Positions 1-8,452 of a DNA stretch of 64,000 nt are shown here, one piece after another. The notes beneath the pieces are model-generated. The model saw nothing but the letters and a program-made list of their open reading frames with translations, ran no database searches and had not been told where the DNA came from. Numbering within the stretch: the stretch's first letter is position 1; each line of letters begins with the position of its first letter. This DNA comes from Actinomycetospora cinnamomea (GTDB taxonomy: Bacteria > Actinomycetota > Actinomycetes > Mycobacteriales > Pseudonocardiaceae), in contig NZ_QEKW01000002.1 of the NCBI RefSeq assembly GCF_003096675.1, positions 124,001-188,000 of the forward strand. The letters are read 5' to 3'. The position numbers were made by a program, and so were the translations under genes.

Positions 1-43
1 GTAGCGGACCCGCTCGCTGCTCATGGGTGCTCATCGTGCAGGT

Positions 44-83
44 GTGCGCGCTCGCCCGTGCCCTGGCACGGGCAAGCGCGCAC
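44..83. terminator. Near-perfect 19-bp inverted repeat (hairpin)
   Basis: Bases 44-62 and 65-83 are reverse complements except for one C/T position, leaving a 2-nt loop. No U-tract follows. It lies upstream of the MarR promoter region and could terminate transcription entering from outside the window or act as a structured insulator. Confidence 0.5.
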
Positions 84-105
84 GAGCGCGGAGCGCAAAG
101 TATGC

Positions 106-134
106 TTGTACGCAGCAACCGATTGTACGGAGCA
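106..134 (+). promoter_or_regulatory. Direct repeat, candidate MarR operator
   Basis: A 12-bp motif TTGTACGCAGCA at 106-117 recurs as TTGTACGGAGCA at 123-134. The second copy contains the GGAG ribosome-binding site (129-132) of the MarR gene starting at 139. A regulator bound here would cover both the promoter and the translation start, as in MarR autoregulation. The repeat is seen; its function is inferred. Confidence 0.4.
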
Positions 135-138
135 TGCA

Positions 139-651
139 ATGGACTCCTCAGGGCTCCCGGCGCCGCCGGGGGTGGACGACCGCTGGCTGGTCTCGGACCG
201 TCTCGGGCACCAGATGATCCGCCTCATGCGGGCGGTCGAGCGGGCGAAGGCCGGCGCGGACGCCCCGGACGGCGTCGAGCGCGCGGCCTACGTGCTGCTC
301 GCCCGCCTCGTCCTCGACGGCCCGCGCCGCTCGAACGCGCTCGCCGAGTCGGTGCACTCCGACCCCTCGACGGTGAGCCGCCAGGTCGCGGGGCTGGTCC
401 GCGCCGGGCTCGTCGAGCGCCGACCCGACCCCGAGGACGGGCGCGCCACCCTGCTCGCGCCCACCGCCGAGGGCCTGCGCGTCTTCCAGGCCAACCGCGA
501 CCGCCGCAACCGCGAGATCGGCGCCCTGACCGCGCACTGGGACGAGGCCGACCGCTGCCGGCTCGCCGAGCTCCTCGAGCGACTGGCCACCGACATCGAG
601 CGCCACCACGCGCCCGCTCCGCCTCCCGTCCTGGCCCCGGAGGCCTCATGA
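139..651 (+). CDS. MarR family transcriptional regulator
   Basis: A 170-aa protein with the MarR winged-helix fold: a helical N-terminus, then the recognition region around residues 50-115 with SNALAESVHSDPSTVSRQV and the wing VERRPDPEDGRATLL. MarR proteins usually repress efflux or stress genes and release DNA on ligand binding. The ATG at 139 is preferred over an in-frame start at 58 because GGAG sits 6 nt upstream and homology begins here. Its stop overlaps the start of the MFS exporter by 4 bp (ATGA), so it very probably controls that exporter and itself through the direct repeat just upstream. Confidence 0.85.
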   Translation: MDSSGLPAPPGVDDRWLVSDRLGHQMIRLMRAVERAKAGADAPDGVERAAYVLLARLVLDGPRRSNALAESVHSDPSTVSRQVAGLVRAGLVERRPDPEDGRATLLAPTAEGLRVFQANRDRRNREIGALTAHWDEADRCRLAELLERLATDIERHHAPAPPPVLAPEAS

Positions 652-3335
652 GCACCCCCACGGCCGCCACCGCCCCGGCGACGGACCCCGCCACCGACGC
701 GGCGAGCACCGGCTTCACCCACCGCCAGATCCTCGTGATCCTCTCCGGGCTGATGCTCGGCATGTTCCTGGCCGCGCTCGACCAGAACATCGTCTCCACG
801 TCGATCCGCACGATCGCCGACGACCTGCAGGGCCTGAACATGCAGGCCTGGGCGACGACGGCGTACCTGATCACGGCGACGATCACGACGCCGCTCTACG
901 GCAAGCTCTCCGACCTCTACGGTCGTCGGCCGTTCTTCCTCACCGCGATCGGGCTGTTCGTCCTCGGCTCGGTGCTCTGCACGATCTCGACGTCAATGTA
1001 CGAGCTCGCCATGTTCCGCGCGGTGCAGGGCCTCGGCGCCGGCGGTCTCATGTCGCTGGCCCTGACGATCATCGGCGACATCGTCCCGCCCCGCGAGCGC
1101 GCCCGGTACCAGGGCTTCTTCCTCGCGGTCTTCGGCACCTCGAGCGTCATCGGCCCGGTCGTCGGCGGGTTCCTCGCCGGGCAGGACACGATCCTCGGGA
1201 TCACCGGCTGGCGCTGGGTGTTCCTGGTCAACGTGCCGATCGGGATCGTCGCGTTCCTGGTCGTCGCGCGCGTGCTGCGCCTGCCGCACACCCGCCGCGA
1301 GCACCGGCTCGACTTCCCCGGTGCCGCCGCTCTGGCCGTCGCCCTCGTGCCGCTGCTGATCGTCGCCGAGCAGGGCCGCGAGTGGGGCTGGGGCTCCGCG
1401 TCGGCCGTCGTCTGCTATGCCGTCGGCGCAATCGGGCTCGTGACGTTCCTGCTCGCCGAGCGCGCCTACGGCGACGACGCGCTGCTGCCGCTGCGACTGT
1501 TCCGCAACGGGGTGTTCAGCCTGACCTCGATCATCGCCGTCATCACCGGGGTCGGGATGTTCGGCGGCATCGCGATCGTCCCGCAGTACCTGCAGATCGT
1601 CACCGGCTCCGACCCCACGGAGGCCGGCCTGCAGATGATCCCGCTGGTCGGCGGGATCATGGTCGCGTCGATCGTCTCCGGCCAGCTCACGAGCCGCACC
1701 GGACGCTACAAGATCTTCCCGGTGATCGGTCTGTTCCTCATGACCGCAGGCATGCTGCTGTTCCACTTCCGCCTCCACGCCGACACCCCCTACTGGGAGA
1801 TCGCGCTGCTCATGGTGGTCTTCGGCCTCGGGCTGGGGAACTGCATGCAGACCCTGGTGCTCGCGGTGCAGAACGCGGTGCCCGCCAGGGACATGGGCGT
1901 CGCGACGGCCTCGGCGACCTTCTTCCGGCAGATGGGCGGCACGCTCGGCGTCGCGGTCTTCCTCTCGGTGCTCTTCTCCACCGTCGGCGACCGCATCCGC
2001 GACGCCTTCGCCTCCATCGCCCCGACGCCGGCGTTCCAGGCCGCCGTGGCCGACCCCGCGGCGCTCGCGAACCCGGCCAACCGGGTCGCGCTCGACCCCG
2101 TCGCCGGCGCCGCGCAGGTCGCGCAGGACTCCTCGGTGCTCCAGCGGATGGACCCGCGGCTGTCCGAACCGTTCCTCGTCGGCTTCTCGAACGCGATGGA
2201 CCTCGTGTTCCTCATCGCCGGCTGCGTCATCGCGGTCGGGTTCGTGCTGGTGCTGTTCCTGCGCGAGGTCCCGCTGCGCACCCAGTCCGGTATCCAGGCC
2301 CGCGACGCCGAGCAGGCGGGTACGGCCGAGGCGACGGCGCTCGACACCCCGGCCACCACCCCGCCGGTGGCGGCGGGCGCGGCCGCGGGTCCCGCACCGG
2401 AGCAGCCCCGCGGAACCGCGTCGCCGCCCGGCTGGGGCCCGCCGTCCACGGCTGACACGACGATCCGGAACGGGCACGGTCCGAACGGCCACCACGGCCC
2501 CGCCGTCCACGGGCGCGTCACCGGCGCCGGCCACAGCGACGTGTCACCGCAGGACGACGTGACGGTCTCGCTGCACGGTCTCGACGGCGCGCCGCTGCAG
2601 CGGGTGGGCGTCGACGCGCAGGGCGGCTACGCCCTCACCGCCCCGGGCGCGGGCACCTACGTGCTGGTCGCGAGCTCGCCGCGGCGCCGCCCGTTCGCCG
2701 AGCTCGTCGCCGTCGACGGCCGGCCGGTGCGCCGCGACGTCGCGCTCGCCCGCGTCGCCGCCCTCGGCGGCCGGGTGAGCGAGCCCGACGGCACGCCCGT
2801 CGCGGGGGCCACGGTCACCGTCACCGACCCGACCGGCGGGGTGGTCGCCGTGCGCCACAGCGACGCGGCGGGCGCGTGGGAGGGCGGCGAGACCGAGGCC
2901 GGCGTCTACACCGTCACCGTGCTGGCCCCGGGCCGGGCGCCGGCCGCCGGCCGCGTCGAGGTCGGCGACGAGGGGGCCCGCCACGACGTCGTGGTGCCGC
3001 CCGCGCGCCACGAGCTCGCCGGCGTCGTCCGCGCGGGAGGTGGGGCGCCGGTGCCGGAGTCGCTGGTGGTGCTCGTCGACCGTGACGGCGGCGTCGTCGC
3101 CTCGACGGTGACCGGGGCCGACGGCCGGTTCCGGTTCCGGGACCTGGCGCCGGGCCGGCACATGCTCACCGCGAGCGGCTTCGCCCCGGTCAGCGAGGAG
3201 GTCGTCGTCGACGGGGCGGTCCCGCTGGACGTCACCGTGACCGTCACCCCGCCGCGGCCCGCCCCGGCGGGCCGGCACGAGGCGTCCGAGCCGGCGGCGT
3301 ACGACACCACCGACCTCAGCCGCAGCGCTCTCTGA
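648..3335 (+). CDS. DHA2-type MFS exporter with C-terminal carboxypeptidase-regulatory-like repeats
   Basis: An 895-aa fusion. Residues 1 to about 545 form a 14-TM drug:H+ antiporter of the EmrB/QacA type, with LDQNIVST near residue 44 (motif D1), [11 protein letters not shown] near 85 (motif A) and [10 protein letters not shown] near 169 (antiporter motif C). An Ala/Pro-rich linker follows to about 620. Three beta-sandwich repeats of about 85 residues come next, each with the G.V....G.PV.GA.V pattern and [13 protein letters not shown]-type ends typical of CarboxypepD_reg/CnaB-like folds. Plain DHA2 exporters stop near residue 500-550. It is translationally coupled to the MarR gene upstream. 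Substrate is unknown; the extension is probably on the cytoplasmic side, since a 14-TM protein has both termini inside. Confidence 0.85.
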   Translation: MSTPTAATAPATDPATDAASTGFTHRQILVILSGLMLGMFLAALDQNIVSTSIRTIADDLQGLNMQAWATTAYLITATITTPLYGKLSDLYGRRPFFLTAIGLFVLGSVLCTISTSMYELAMFRAVQGLGAGGLMSLALTIIGDIVPPRERARYQGFFLAVFGTSSVIGPVVGGFLAGQDTILGITGWRWVFLVNVPIGIVAFLVVARVLRLPHTRREHRLDFPGAAALAVALVPLLIVAEQGREWGWGSASAVVCYAVGAIGLVTFLLAERAYGDDALLPLRLFRNGVFSLTSIIAVITGVGMFGGIAIVPQYLQIVTGSDPTEAGLQMIPLVGGIMVASIVSGQLTSRTGRYKIFPVIGLFLMTAGMLLFHFRLHADTPYWEIALLMVVFGLGLGNCMQTLVLAVQNAVPARDMGVATASATFFRQMGGTLGVAVFLSVLFSTVGDRIRDAFASIAPTPAFQAAVADPAALANPANRVALDPVAGAAQVAQDSSVLQRMDPRLSEPFLVGFSNAMDLVFLIAGCVIAVGFVLVLFLREVPLRTQSGIQARDAEQAGTAEATALDTPATTPPVAAGAAAGPAPEQPRGTASPPGWGPPSTADTTIRNGHGPNGHHGPAVHGRVTGAGHSDVSPQDDVTVSLHGLDGAPLQRVGVDAQGGYALTAPGAGTYVLVASSPRRRPFAELVAVDGRPVRRDVALARVAALGGRVSEPDGTPVAGATVTVTDPTGGVVAVRHSDAAGAWEGGETEAGVYTVTVLAPGRAPAAGRVEVGDEGARHDVVVPPARHELAGVVRAGGGAPVPESLVVLVDRDGGVVASTVTGADGRFRFRDLAPGRHMLTASGFAPVSEEVVVDGAVPLDVTVTVTPPRPAPAGRHEASEPAAYDTTDLSRSAL

Positions 3336-3343
3336 CCCGGGGG

Positions 3344-3366
3344 TCGGGGCGGGGACCCCGTCCCGA
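3344..3366. terminator. Bidirectional hairpin between convergent genes
   Basis: TCGGGGCGGGG at 3344-3354 pairs with CCCCGTCCCGA at 3356-3366 with one mismatch. It lies in the 48-bp gap between the convergent exporter and ppa genes. A terminator role is inferred from position. Confidence 0.4.
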
Positions 3367-3383
3367 CCGCCCGCGTCGGTCGC

Positions 3384-3872
3384 TCAGTGCCCGGCGTCGC
3401 GGGCGCGCTCGAACGACGCCTTGATCTCGAGCTCGGCGTCCGAGCGCCCCACCCACGAGGCACCCTCGACGCTCTTGCCGGGCTCGAGGTCCTTGTAGAC
3501 CTCGAAGAAGTGCTGGATCTCGAGACGGTCGTACTCCGAGAGGTGGTGGATGTCGCGCAGGTGCTCCTGCCGCGGGTCGCCCGCAGGCACGCAGAGCACC
3601 TTGTCGTCCCCGCCCGCCTCGTCGGTCATGCGGAACATGCCGATCGCGCGCGCCGCGACGACGCAGCCCGGGAACGTCGGCTCCTGGACGAGCACGAGGG
3701 CGTCCAGCGGGTCGCCGTCCTGGCCCAGCGTGTGCTCGATGTAGCCGTAGTCGGCCGGGTACTGCGTGGCCGTGAACAGGGTGCGGTCGAGCCGCAGCCG
3801 GTTGGTCTCGTGATCCATCTCGTACTTGTTGCGGACCCCCTTGGGGATCTCGATCAGTACGTCGAACTCCAC
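3384..3872 (-). CDS. ppa: Inorganic pyrophosphatase (family I)
   Basis: A 162-aa cytoplasmic enzyme that hydrolyses pyrophosphate to phosphate, pulling biosynthetic reactions forward. Family I signatures are present: [13 protein letters not shown] near the N-terminus, [20 protein letters not shown] (metal-binding aspartates DGDPLD) and the second metal-ligand region around [14 protein letters not shown]. Length fits bacterial hexameric PPases. The start is GTG at 3872. It is divergent from dacB, as in mycobacteria where ppa, dacB, the zincin, tilS and hpt are neighbours. Confidence 0.96.
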   Translation of the reverse strand: MEFDVLIEIPKGVRNKYEMDHETNRLRLDRTLFTATQYPADYGYIEHTLGQDGDPLDALVLVQEPTFPGCVVAARAIGMFRMTDEAGGDDKVLCVPAGDPRQEHLRDIHHLSEYDRLEIQHFFEVYKDLEPGKSVEGASWVGRSDAELEIKASFERARDAGH

Positions 3873-3986
3873 GGCCCGCTCACCGCTCCCTGTACTCGCT
3901 CGTCGGCTGTCGTGGGCCCGCGCGACGGTGCACGGGCCCGGCCCCCGCCGCGCGACTCGCCTCGCCGGGGGTCCCCGCCCGGCCTC

Positions 3987-3992
3987 TAGTGT
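3987..3992 (+). promoter_or_regulatory. Candidate -10 box (TAGTGT) for dacB
   Basis: TAGTGT matches the actinobacterial TANNNT -10 consensus. It lies in the 201-bp divergent gap between ppa and dacB and would give a leader of about 75 nt before the GTG at 4074. No clear -35 box was identified. Confidence 0.35.
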
Positions 3993-4073
3993 GGGGCACC
4001 GGCCGGGGTGACCCGGCACACCCGGCCCCCGTCCGGGGGAGGTGAACGGCAGGTTGAGGAGGGGTGCGGGCGC

Positions 4074-5540
4074 GTGAGCGGCCACGGTCACCGCGCAGAC
4101 CCCGGGGGGTCGTCCGCCGTTCACCGCTGGGGCCGGCGACTGCTCGCCGTCGTGGTGACGGTCGTCCTGCTGGGCGGCCTCGGGGTCGGCACCGCCCTCT
4201 CCGCGCCCTCGCTCGCCCGCTCGGTCGGGCTGCCCGTGGCGCTGGTCGGCGGCGAGGCGGCCGACCCGCCCGAGCCCGCCACGCCCCGCCCACGCCTGGC
4301 CGCGGTGAGCCCCGACGCGCCCGCCCCCACCACGTCCGGCCTCGCCGCCGCGCTCGACGCCCGTGTCGCCGCACTGGGCGACGTCACCGGCTCGGTCGTC
4401 GACCCCGCGACCGGGCAGACGCTGTGGAGCCGGCGGCCGAACGAGCCCCAGGTGCCCGCGTCGGTGACCAAGCTGCTGACCGGCGCGGCCGCGCTGCTGC
4501 GCCTCGATCCGACCATGCGCTGGACCACCACGGTCGTCGCCGGGCCCACGCCCGACTCCGTGGTGCTGGTCGGCGGCGGCGACCCGACGCTGTCGTCGCT
4601 GCCCGCCGGACGGGCGACCGTCTACCCCGACGCCGCCCGCCTCGACGACCTGGTGGCGGCGGTGAGCGCCGCCCGCGCCGGCCAGCCCGCCGTGCGCCGG
4701 GTCTACGTCGACGTCTCGTACTACGTGAACGGCGGGGGCAACGGCGTCGCGCCCGGCTGGGACCCCACCGACGTCGCCGCCGGCTTCGTCGCGCCGATCG
4801 TCCCGGTGATGCTCGACGGCGGGCGCAGCGACCCGACGGTGCTCGACGTCCCGCGCACCGCCACCCCCGCCACCGACGCCGCCCGCGAGCTGGGCGCCCG
4901 GCTGGCCCGCGGCGGTGCCGCGCCCATCGCGACCGTCGGCACCGCGCCGCCGGGCGCCCCGGTGCTCGGGCAGGTCGTCTCGCCGCCGGTCACCGAGCTC
5001 GTGCGCACCGCCCTGCAGAACTCCGACAACGTGCTGGCCGAGGCCCTGGGCCGCGAGGTCGCCCGCGCGGTCGGCGAACCCACCACGTTCGACGGCGCGG
5101 CCCGCGCGGTGACCCGCGTGCTCGGCGAGGCGGGCATCGACACGACCGGTGTGACGCTCGCCGACACCAGCGGGCTCTCGGTGAACGACCGCGTCCCGGC
5201 CACCGCGCTCTCGGGCGTGCTGGCGCCCGCGGCCGCCCCGTCCGGCGCCGACCCGCGCACCGCGGCGCTGCGCCCGCTGCTCGACGGGCTGCCGGTGGCG
5301 GGTGGGGGCGGCACTCTGGCCGACCGCTACACCCCGGGCACCCCCGCGGCCGACGGACGCGGCTGGGTCCGCGCCAAGACCGGCACCCTCACCGCGGCCA
5401 ACGCCCTCGCCGGCGTCGTCGAGACCGCGGACGGCCGGGTGCTCGCGTTCTCCTTCATGAGCAACGGCATCGACCCGGGGACCGCCCGACCCCGCCTCGA
5501 CGCGCTCGCGGCCGCGCTGCACGCCTGCGGGTGCCGCTGA
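4074..5540 (+). CDS. dacB: D-alanyl-D-alanine carboxypeptidase / endopeptidase (PBP4, S13)
   Basis: A 488-aa penicillin-binding protein that trims or cleaves peptidoglycan peptides outside the membrane. An N-terminal signal anchor (about residues 20-45, [19 protein letters not shown]) is followed by a Pro-rich linker and the S13 catalytic domain. The three active-site motifs are visible: SVTK with the nucleophile Ser130 and Lys133, SDN at 317-319, and KTG at 435-437. GTG 4074 is chosen because GAGGAGGGG lies 9 nt upstream; an earlier in-frame start at 4008 would put extra residues before the signal sequence. It corresponds by position to Rv3627c. Confidence 0.95.
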   Translation: MSGHGHRADPGGSSAVHRWGRRLLAVVVTVVLLGGLGVGTALSAPSLARSVGLPVALVGGEAADPPEPATPRPRLAAVSPDAPAPTTSGLAAALDARVAALGDVTGSVVDPATGQTLWSRRPNEPQVPASVTKLLTGAAALLRLDPTMRWTTTVVAGPTPDSVVLVGGGDPTLSSLPAGRATVYPDAARLDDLVAAVSAARAGQPAVRRVYVDVSYYVNGGGNGVAPGWDPTDVAAGFVAPIVPVMLDGGRSDPTVLDVPRTATPATDAARELGARLARGGAAPIATVGTAPPGAPVLGQVVSPPVTELVRTALQNSDNVLAEALGREVARAVGEPTTFDGAARAVTRVLGEAGIDTTGVTLADTSGLSVNDRVPATALSGVLAPAAAPSGADPRTAALRPLLDGLPVAGGGGTLADRYTPGTPAADGRGWVRAKTGTLTAANALAGVVETADGRVLAFSFMSNGIDPGTARPRLDALAAALHACGCR

Positions 5541-5591
5541 GCCGCGCGGGCCGGCACGGAGCGGAGCGGCGCCCGACCCGAACGGCCGACG

Positions 5592-5597
5592 TACGGT
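5592..5597 (+). promoter_or_regulatory. -10 box (TACGGT) for a likely leaderless zincin mRNA
   Basis: TACGGT ends 6 nt before the GTG at 5604 and no Shine-Dalgarno is present between them. This is the TANNNT-to-start spacing expected when transcription begins at the start codon. Confidence 0.45.
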
Positions 5598-5603
5598 GGG
5601 GTC

Positions 5604-6692
5604 GTGGCCGCTGACCTCACCTCCGTCCCGCGCGGCACGGGGCTGCCCGTCGACTTCGCCCTGGCCGCCGCCACCGGCGCCCGCCTCGTGCCCGCCGGTC
5701 CCGCGGTCACGCCCGAGCAGGCTGCCGCTGAGGTCGCCCGGCTGCGCGAGGGGGCCCGGGTGGGGGAGGAGCACGTGCGGGCGCTCACCGGCCTCGGCGC
5801 CGGACTGCCGGTGCCCGAGGCCGTCGTCGTCGACCGGCCGGGGTGGATCCGCTCGGCCGTGGACGGCATCGCCGCGCTGCTCGACGACGTGCCCGGGCCG
5901 CGGGCGCCCGACGGGCTCGTCGGCGACGCGCTGGGGCGCGTGACCCGTTCGGCGGCGGGGCTGCAGATGGGCACGCTGCTGGCGTTCCTCGGCAGCCGCG
6001 TCCTCGGGCAGTACGACCCGTTCGGCGGCCCCCCGGACAGCACCGACCGCTCCGGTCGCCTGCTGCTCGTCGCCCCCAACGTCGTCGCCGCCCAGCAGGC
6101 CCTGCGCGTCGACGCGGAGGACTTCGCGCTGTGGGTCTGCCTCCACGAGGCCACCCACCGGCTGCAGTTCACCGCGGTCGACTGGCTGCGCGGCCACTTC
6201 CGCGCCGAGGTCGCCACGTTCGCGGGCGGGTTCGACCGCACCGCCTCGGGCGCCGTCGACCGCCTCCCCGAGGTCCTGCGCGCCGTGCGCCGCGACCCAC
6301 CGCGCGACGGCCTGGCGCTCATCGAGGCGTTCCAGGGCCCCGAGCAGCGCGCCGTGCTCGACCGGCTGCTCGCGCTGACCACGCTGCTCGAGGGCCACGC
6401 CGAGCACGTCATGGACGCCGTCGGCCCCGAGGTCGTGCCGTCGGTGGCCAAGATCCGCGCCCGCTTCACCCAGCGTCGCCGCGGCGGGAGCCTCGTCGAC
6501 CGGCTCCTGCGCACGCTGCTCGGCGTCGACGCCAAGATTCGGCAGTACGAGCAGGGACGCGTGTTCGTCGACCGGGTCGTCGACACGGTGGGCCTGTCCG
6601 GTCTCAACGCCGTCTGGACCTCGCCGGACACCCTGCCCCGGCGCGCGGAGATCACGGACCCGCGCGCCTGGGTCGCCCGCGTCCACGGCTGA
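5604..6692 (+). CDS. Zinc-dependent metalloprotease-like protein (zincin, F420-associated DUF2342 family)
   Basis: A 362-aa protein with the zincin motif HEATHRLQF (HExxH type) near residue 187, preceded by the conserved hydrophobic stretch around [10 protein letters not shown]. The family is annotated as zinc-dependent metalloprotease or coenzyme F420 biosynthesis-associated protein in actinobacteria; its substrate is not established. No signal peptide is seen. It sits between dacB and tilS, matching Rv3626c. The GTG start at 5604 has a -10 box just upstream. The protease label comes from the motif only. Confidence 0.88.
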   Translation: MAADLTSVPRGTGLPVDFALAAATGARLVPAGPAVTPEQAAAEVARLREGARVGEEHVRALTGLGAGLPVPEAVVVDRPGWIRSAVDGIAALLDDVPGPRAPDGLVGDALGRVTRSAAGLQMGTLLAFLGSRVLGQYDPFGGPPDSTDRSGRLLLVAPNVVAAQQALRVDAEDFALWVCLHEATHRLQFTAVDWLRGHFRAEVATFAGGFDRTASGAVDRLPEVLRAVRRDPPRDGLALIEAFQGPEQRAVLDRLLALTTLLEGHAEHVMDAVGPEVVPSVAKIRARFTQRRRGGSLVDRLLRTLLGVDAKIRQYEQGRVFVDRVVDTVGLSGLNAVWTSPDTLPRRAEITDPRAWVARVHG

Positions 6693-6700
6693 GGTCCGTC

Positions 6701-7810
6701 GTGCGCGTGCCCGAGCCGGTCGCCGCGGTCCGCCGGGCGGTGCGCGAGGCCCTGGCCGCCCACCCCGGCGCCCGCACTGACGCGACGAACGCGCCGTTCG
6801 CTGCTCCTACGCGCACGAACGGCGCGTTCGTGTCACCGCGCCGGCTGCTCGTCGCCTGCTCCGGCGGCGCCGACTCCGTGGCGCTGGCGGCGGCCGCCGT
6901 GCACGTCGTGCCCGGGCGGGTGCACGGGGTGGTCGTCGACCACGGGCTGCAGGACGGCTCGGGGGCGCAGGCCGCGCGGACGGCGGCGCTGCTGCGCGAG
7001 CTGGGCGCGTCGGCCGAGGTCGTGCCCGTGGACGTCGGGACCGCGGGCGGGCCGGAGGCGGCGGCACGCTCCGCGCGGTACGCGGCGCTGCGGGCCGCGT
7101 CGCGGGCCCACGGCTCGACCCACGGCGGGGCGCCGGTGCTCCTCGGGCACACGCTCGACGACCAGGCCGAGACCGTGCTGCTGGGCCTGGCGCGCGGGTC
7201 GGGGGCGCGCTCGCTCGCGGGCATGGCCGTGTGGGACCCGCCGTGGTGCCGGCCCCTGCTCGGCGTGCGGCGGACGACCACCCGCGCCGCCTGCGGGGCC
7301 GCGGGCCTCGAGGTCTGGGACGACCCCCACAACGACGACCCCCGCTACACCCGCGTGCGGCTGCGCCACGAGGTGCTGCCGCGGCTCGAGGAGATCCTCG
7401 CCGGCGGGGTCGCGCCGGCCCTGGCCCGCACCGCCGCGCAGCTCGCCGACGACGACGCGGCGCTCGCGACCTGGGCCGACGCCAGGCGCGGCGCGCTGGT
7501 CGACGCCGACGGGTCGCTCGACGCCGCGAGCCTGCGGGCCGACCCGTCCGCCGTCCGGCGCCGTGTGCTGCGCGTGTGGCTGGCCGACGCCGGGGTGGCC
7601 GAGCTCACCGACGCCCATGTCCGTGCGGTCGACGGCCTCGTGGCCGCGTGGCGCGGGCAGGGAGCACCCCCACTGCCCGGCGGGTTGGAGGTGGTCCGGG
7701 CGCATGGCAGGCTGCGTGTGCTCGCCGCCCCGGTTCGCGCGCGCGGCGCAGCGGGGTCGGTGCACCGGGAGGCACCGGCTCCACCACCCCCCACGCCCGA
7801 GACCCCGTGA
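6701..7810 (+). CDS. tilS: tRNA(Ile)-lysidine synthase
   Basis: A 369-aa N-type ATP pyrophosphatase that converts cytidine 34 of tRNA-Ile(CAU) to lysidine so that it reads AUA. The PP-loop SGGADS is followed by the family pattern [20 protein letters not shown] and [10 protein letters not shown]. The C-terminal part is short, as in other actinobacterial TilS. Residues about 27-47 ([20 protein letters not shown]) are not part of the fold and are encoded by a palindromic REP-like element at 6785-6831. GTG at 6701 or 6707 could be the start. It abuts hpt, whose alternative GTG overlaps the tilS stop, the classic tilS-hpt arrangement. Confidence 0.93.
   Translation: MRVPEPVAAVRRAVREALAAHPGARTDATNAPFAAPTRTNGAFVSPRRLLVACSGGADSVALAAAAVHVVPGRVHGVVVDHGLQDGSGAQAARTAALLRELGASAEVVPVDVGTAGGPEAAARSARYAALRAASRAHGSTHGGAPVLLGHTLDDQAETVLLGLARGSGARSLAGMAVWDPPWCRPLLGVRRTTTRAACGAAGLEVWDDPHNDDPRYTRVRLRHEVLPRLEEILAGGVAPALARTAAQLADDDAALATWADARRGALVDADGSLDAASLRADPSAVRRRVLRVWLADAGVAELTDAHVRAVDGLVAAWRGQGAPPLPGGLEVVRAHGRLRVLAAPVRARGAAGSVHREAPAPPPPTPETP
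6785..6831. repeat. Palindromic REP-like element inside tilS
   Basis: ACGAACGCGCCGTTCG (6785-6800) and CGAACGGCGCGTTCGT (6816-6831) are perfect 16-bp inverted repeats around a short loop. The element lies in frame in the tilS N-terminal region. Bases 6786-6819 match 48289-48322 at 29 of 34 positions, so this is a dispersed family. Confidence 0.75.
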
Positions 7811-7824
7811 GGAGTCGGCCAACG

Positions 7825-8370
7825 GTGTACGACGGCGACATCGCGTCCGTGCTGATCACCGAGGAGCAGATCCAGGGCAAGATCGCCGATCTCGCCGAGC
7901 AGATCGGCGCCGACCACGGCGAGCACGAGTCCGACCTCGTCCTCGTCGGCGTGCTCAAGGGCGCCGTGATGTTCATGACGGACCTCGCGCGCCGCCTGCC
8001 GATGCCGACGCAGCTGGAGTTCATGGCCGTGAGCTCCTACGGGTCGTCGACGTCGTCCTCGGGCGTCGTCCGCATCCTCAAGGACCTCGACCGCGACATC
8101 TCCGGACGCCACGTGCTGATCGTCGAGGACATCATCGACTCGGGGCTGACCCTGTCCTGGCTGCGCAAGAACCTGGAGTCGCGCGGGCCGGCCTCGCTCC
8201 AGGTCGTCACCCTCCTGCGCAAGCCGGAGGCGGCCAAGCTCGACGTCGACGTGGCCTACGTCGGGTTCGACATCCCCAACGAGTTCGTCGTCGGGTTCGG
8301 GCTGGACTACGCCGAGCGCTACCGCGACCTGCCCTACATCGGCACGCTCGACCCACACGTCTACGCCTGA
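7825..8370 (+). CDS. hpt: Hypoxanthine (guanine) phosphoribosyltransferase
   Basis: A 181-aa purine salvage enzyme that makes IMP and GMP from hypoxanthine or guanine and PRPP. The PRPP loop [17 protein letters not shown], the [18 protein letters not shown] segment and the C-terminal [20 protein letters not shown] are diagnostic. The start is GTG 7825 ([10 protein letters not shown]) with GAGGAG at 7809-7814. An in-frame GTG at 7807 overlapping the tilS stop is the alternative. It is co-transcribed with tilS. Confidence 0.96.
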   Translation: MYDGDIASVLITEEQIQGKIADLAEQIGADHGEHESDLVLVGVLKGAVMFMTDLARRLPMPTQLEFMAVSSYGSSTSSSGVVRILKDLDRDISGRHVLIVEDIIDSGLTLSWLRKNLESRGPASLQVVTLLRKPEAAKLDVDVAYVGFDIPNEFVVGFGLDYAERYRDLPYIGTLDPHVYA

Positions 8371-8439
8371 CGCGCGCCGATCACTGAACGATCACTCACC
8401 CGGCACGCCCCCGGGCGCGGCGATCGGGTGAGGTGGGGC

Positions 8440-8445
8440 TACCGT
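8440..8445 (+). promoter_or_regulatory. -10 box (TACCGT) for a likely leaderless adaptor mRNA
   Basis: TACCGT ends 7 nt before the ATG at 8453, with no ribosome-binding site in between. Confidence 0.45.
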
Positions 8446-8452
8446 CCGCCAC

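Noticed and set aside
1-36. Possible divergent gene starting at ATG on the minus strand near 24 or 36
   Set aside because: Only 8-12 codons are in the window, without a ribosome-binding site or homology, so a gene cannot be supported.
3384-6686. A 1100-codon open frame on the minus strand
   Set aside because: Only its last 162 codons (3384-3872) encode a recognisable protein, pyrophosphatase. The rest is antisense to dacB and the zincin and has the composition of a shadow frame in GC-rich DNA.
6785-6831. Perfect palindrome read as a transcription terminator
   Set aside because: It lies inside the open tilS frame and is translated; termination here would abolish TilS and Hpt.
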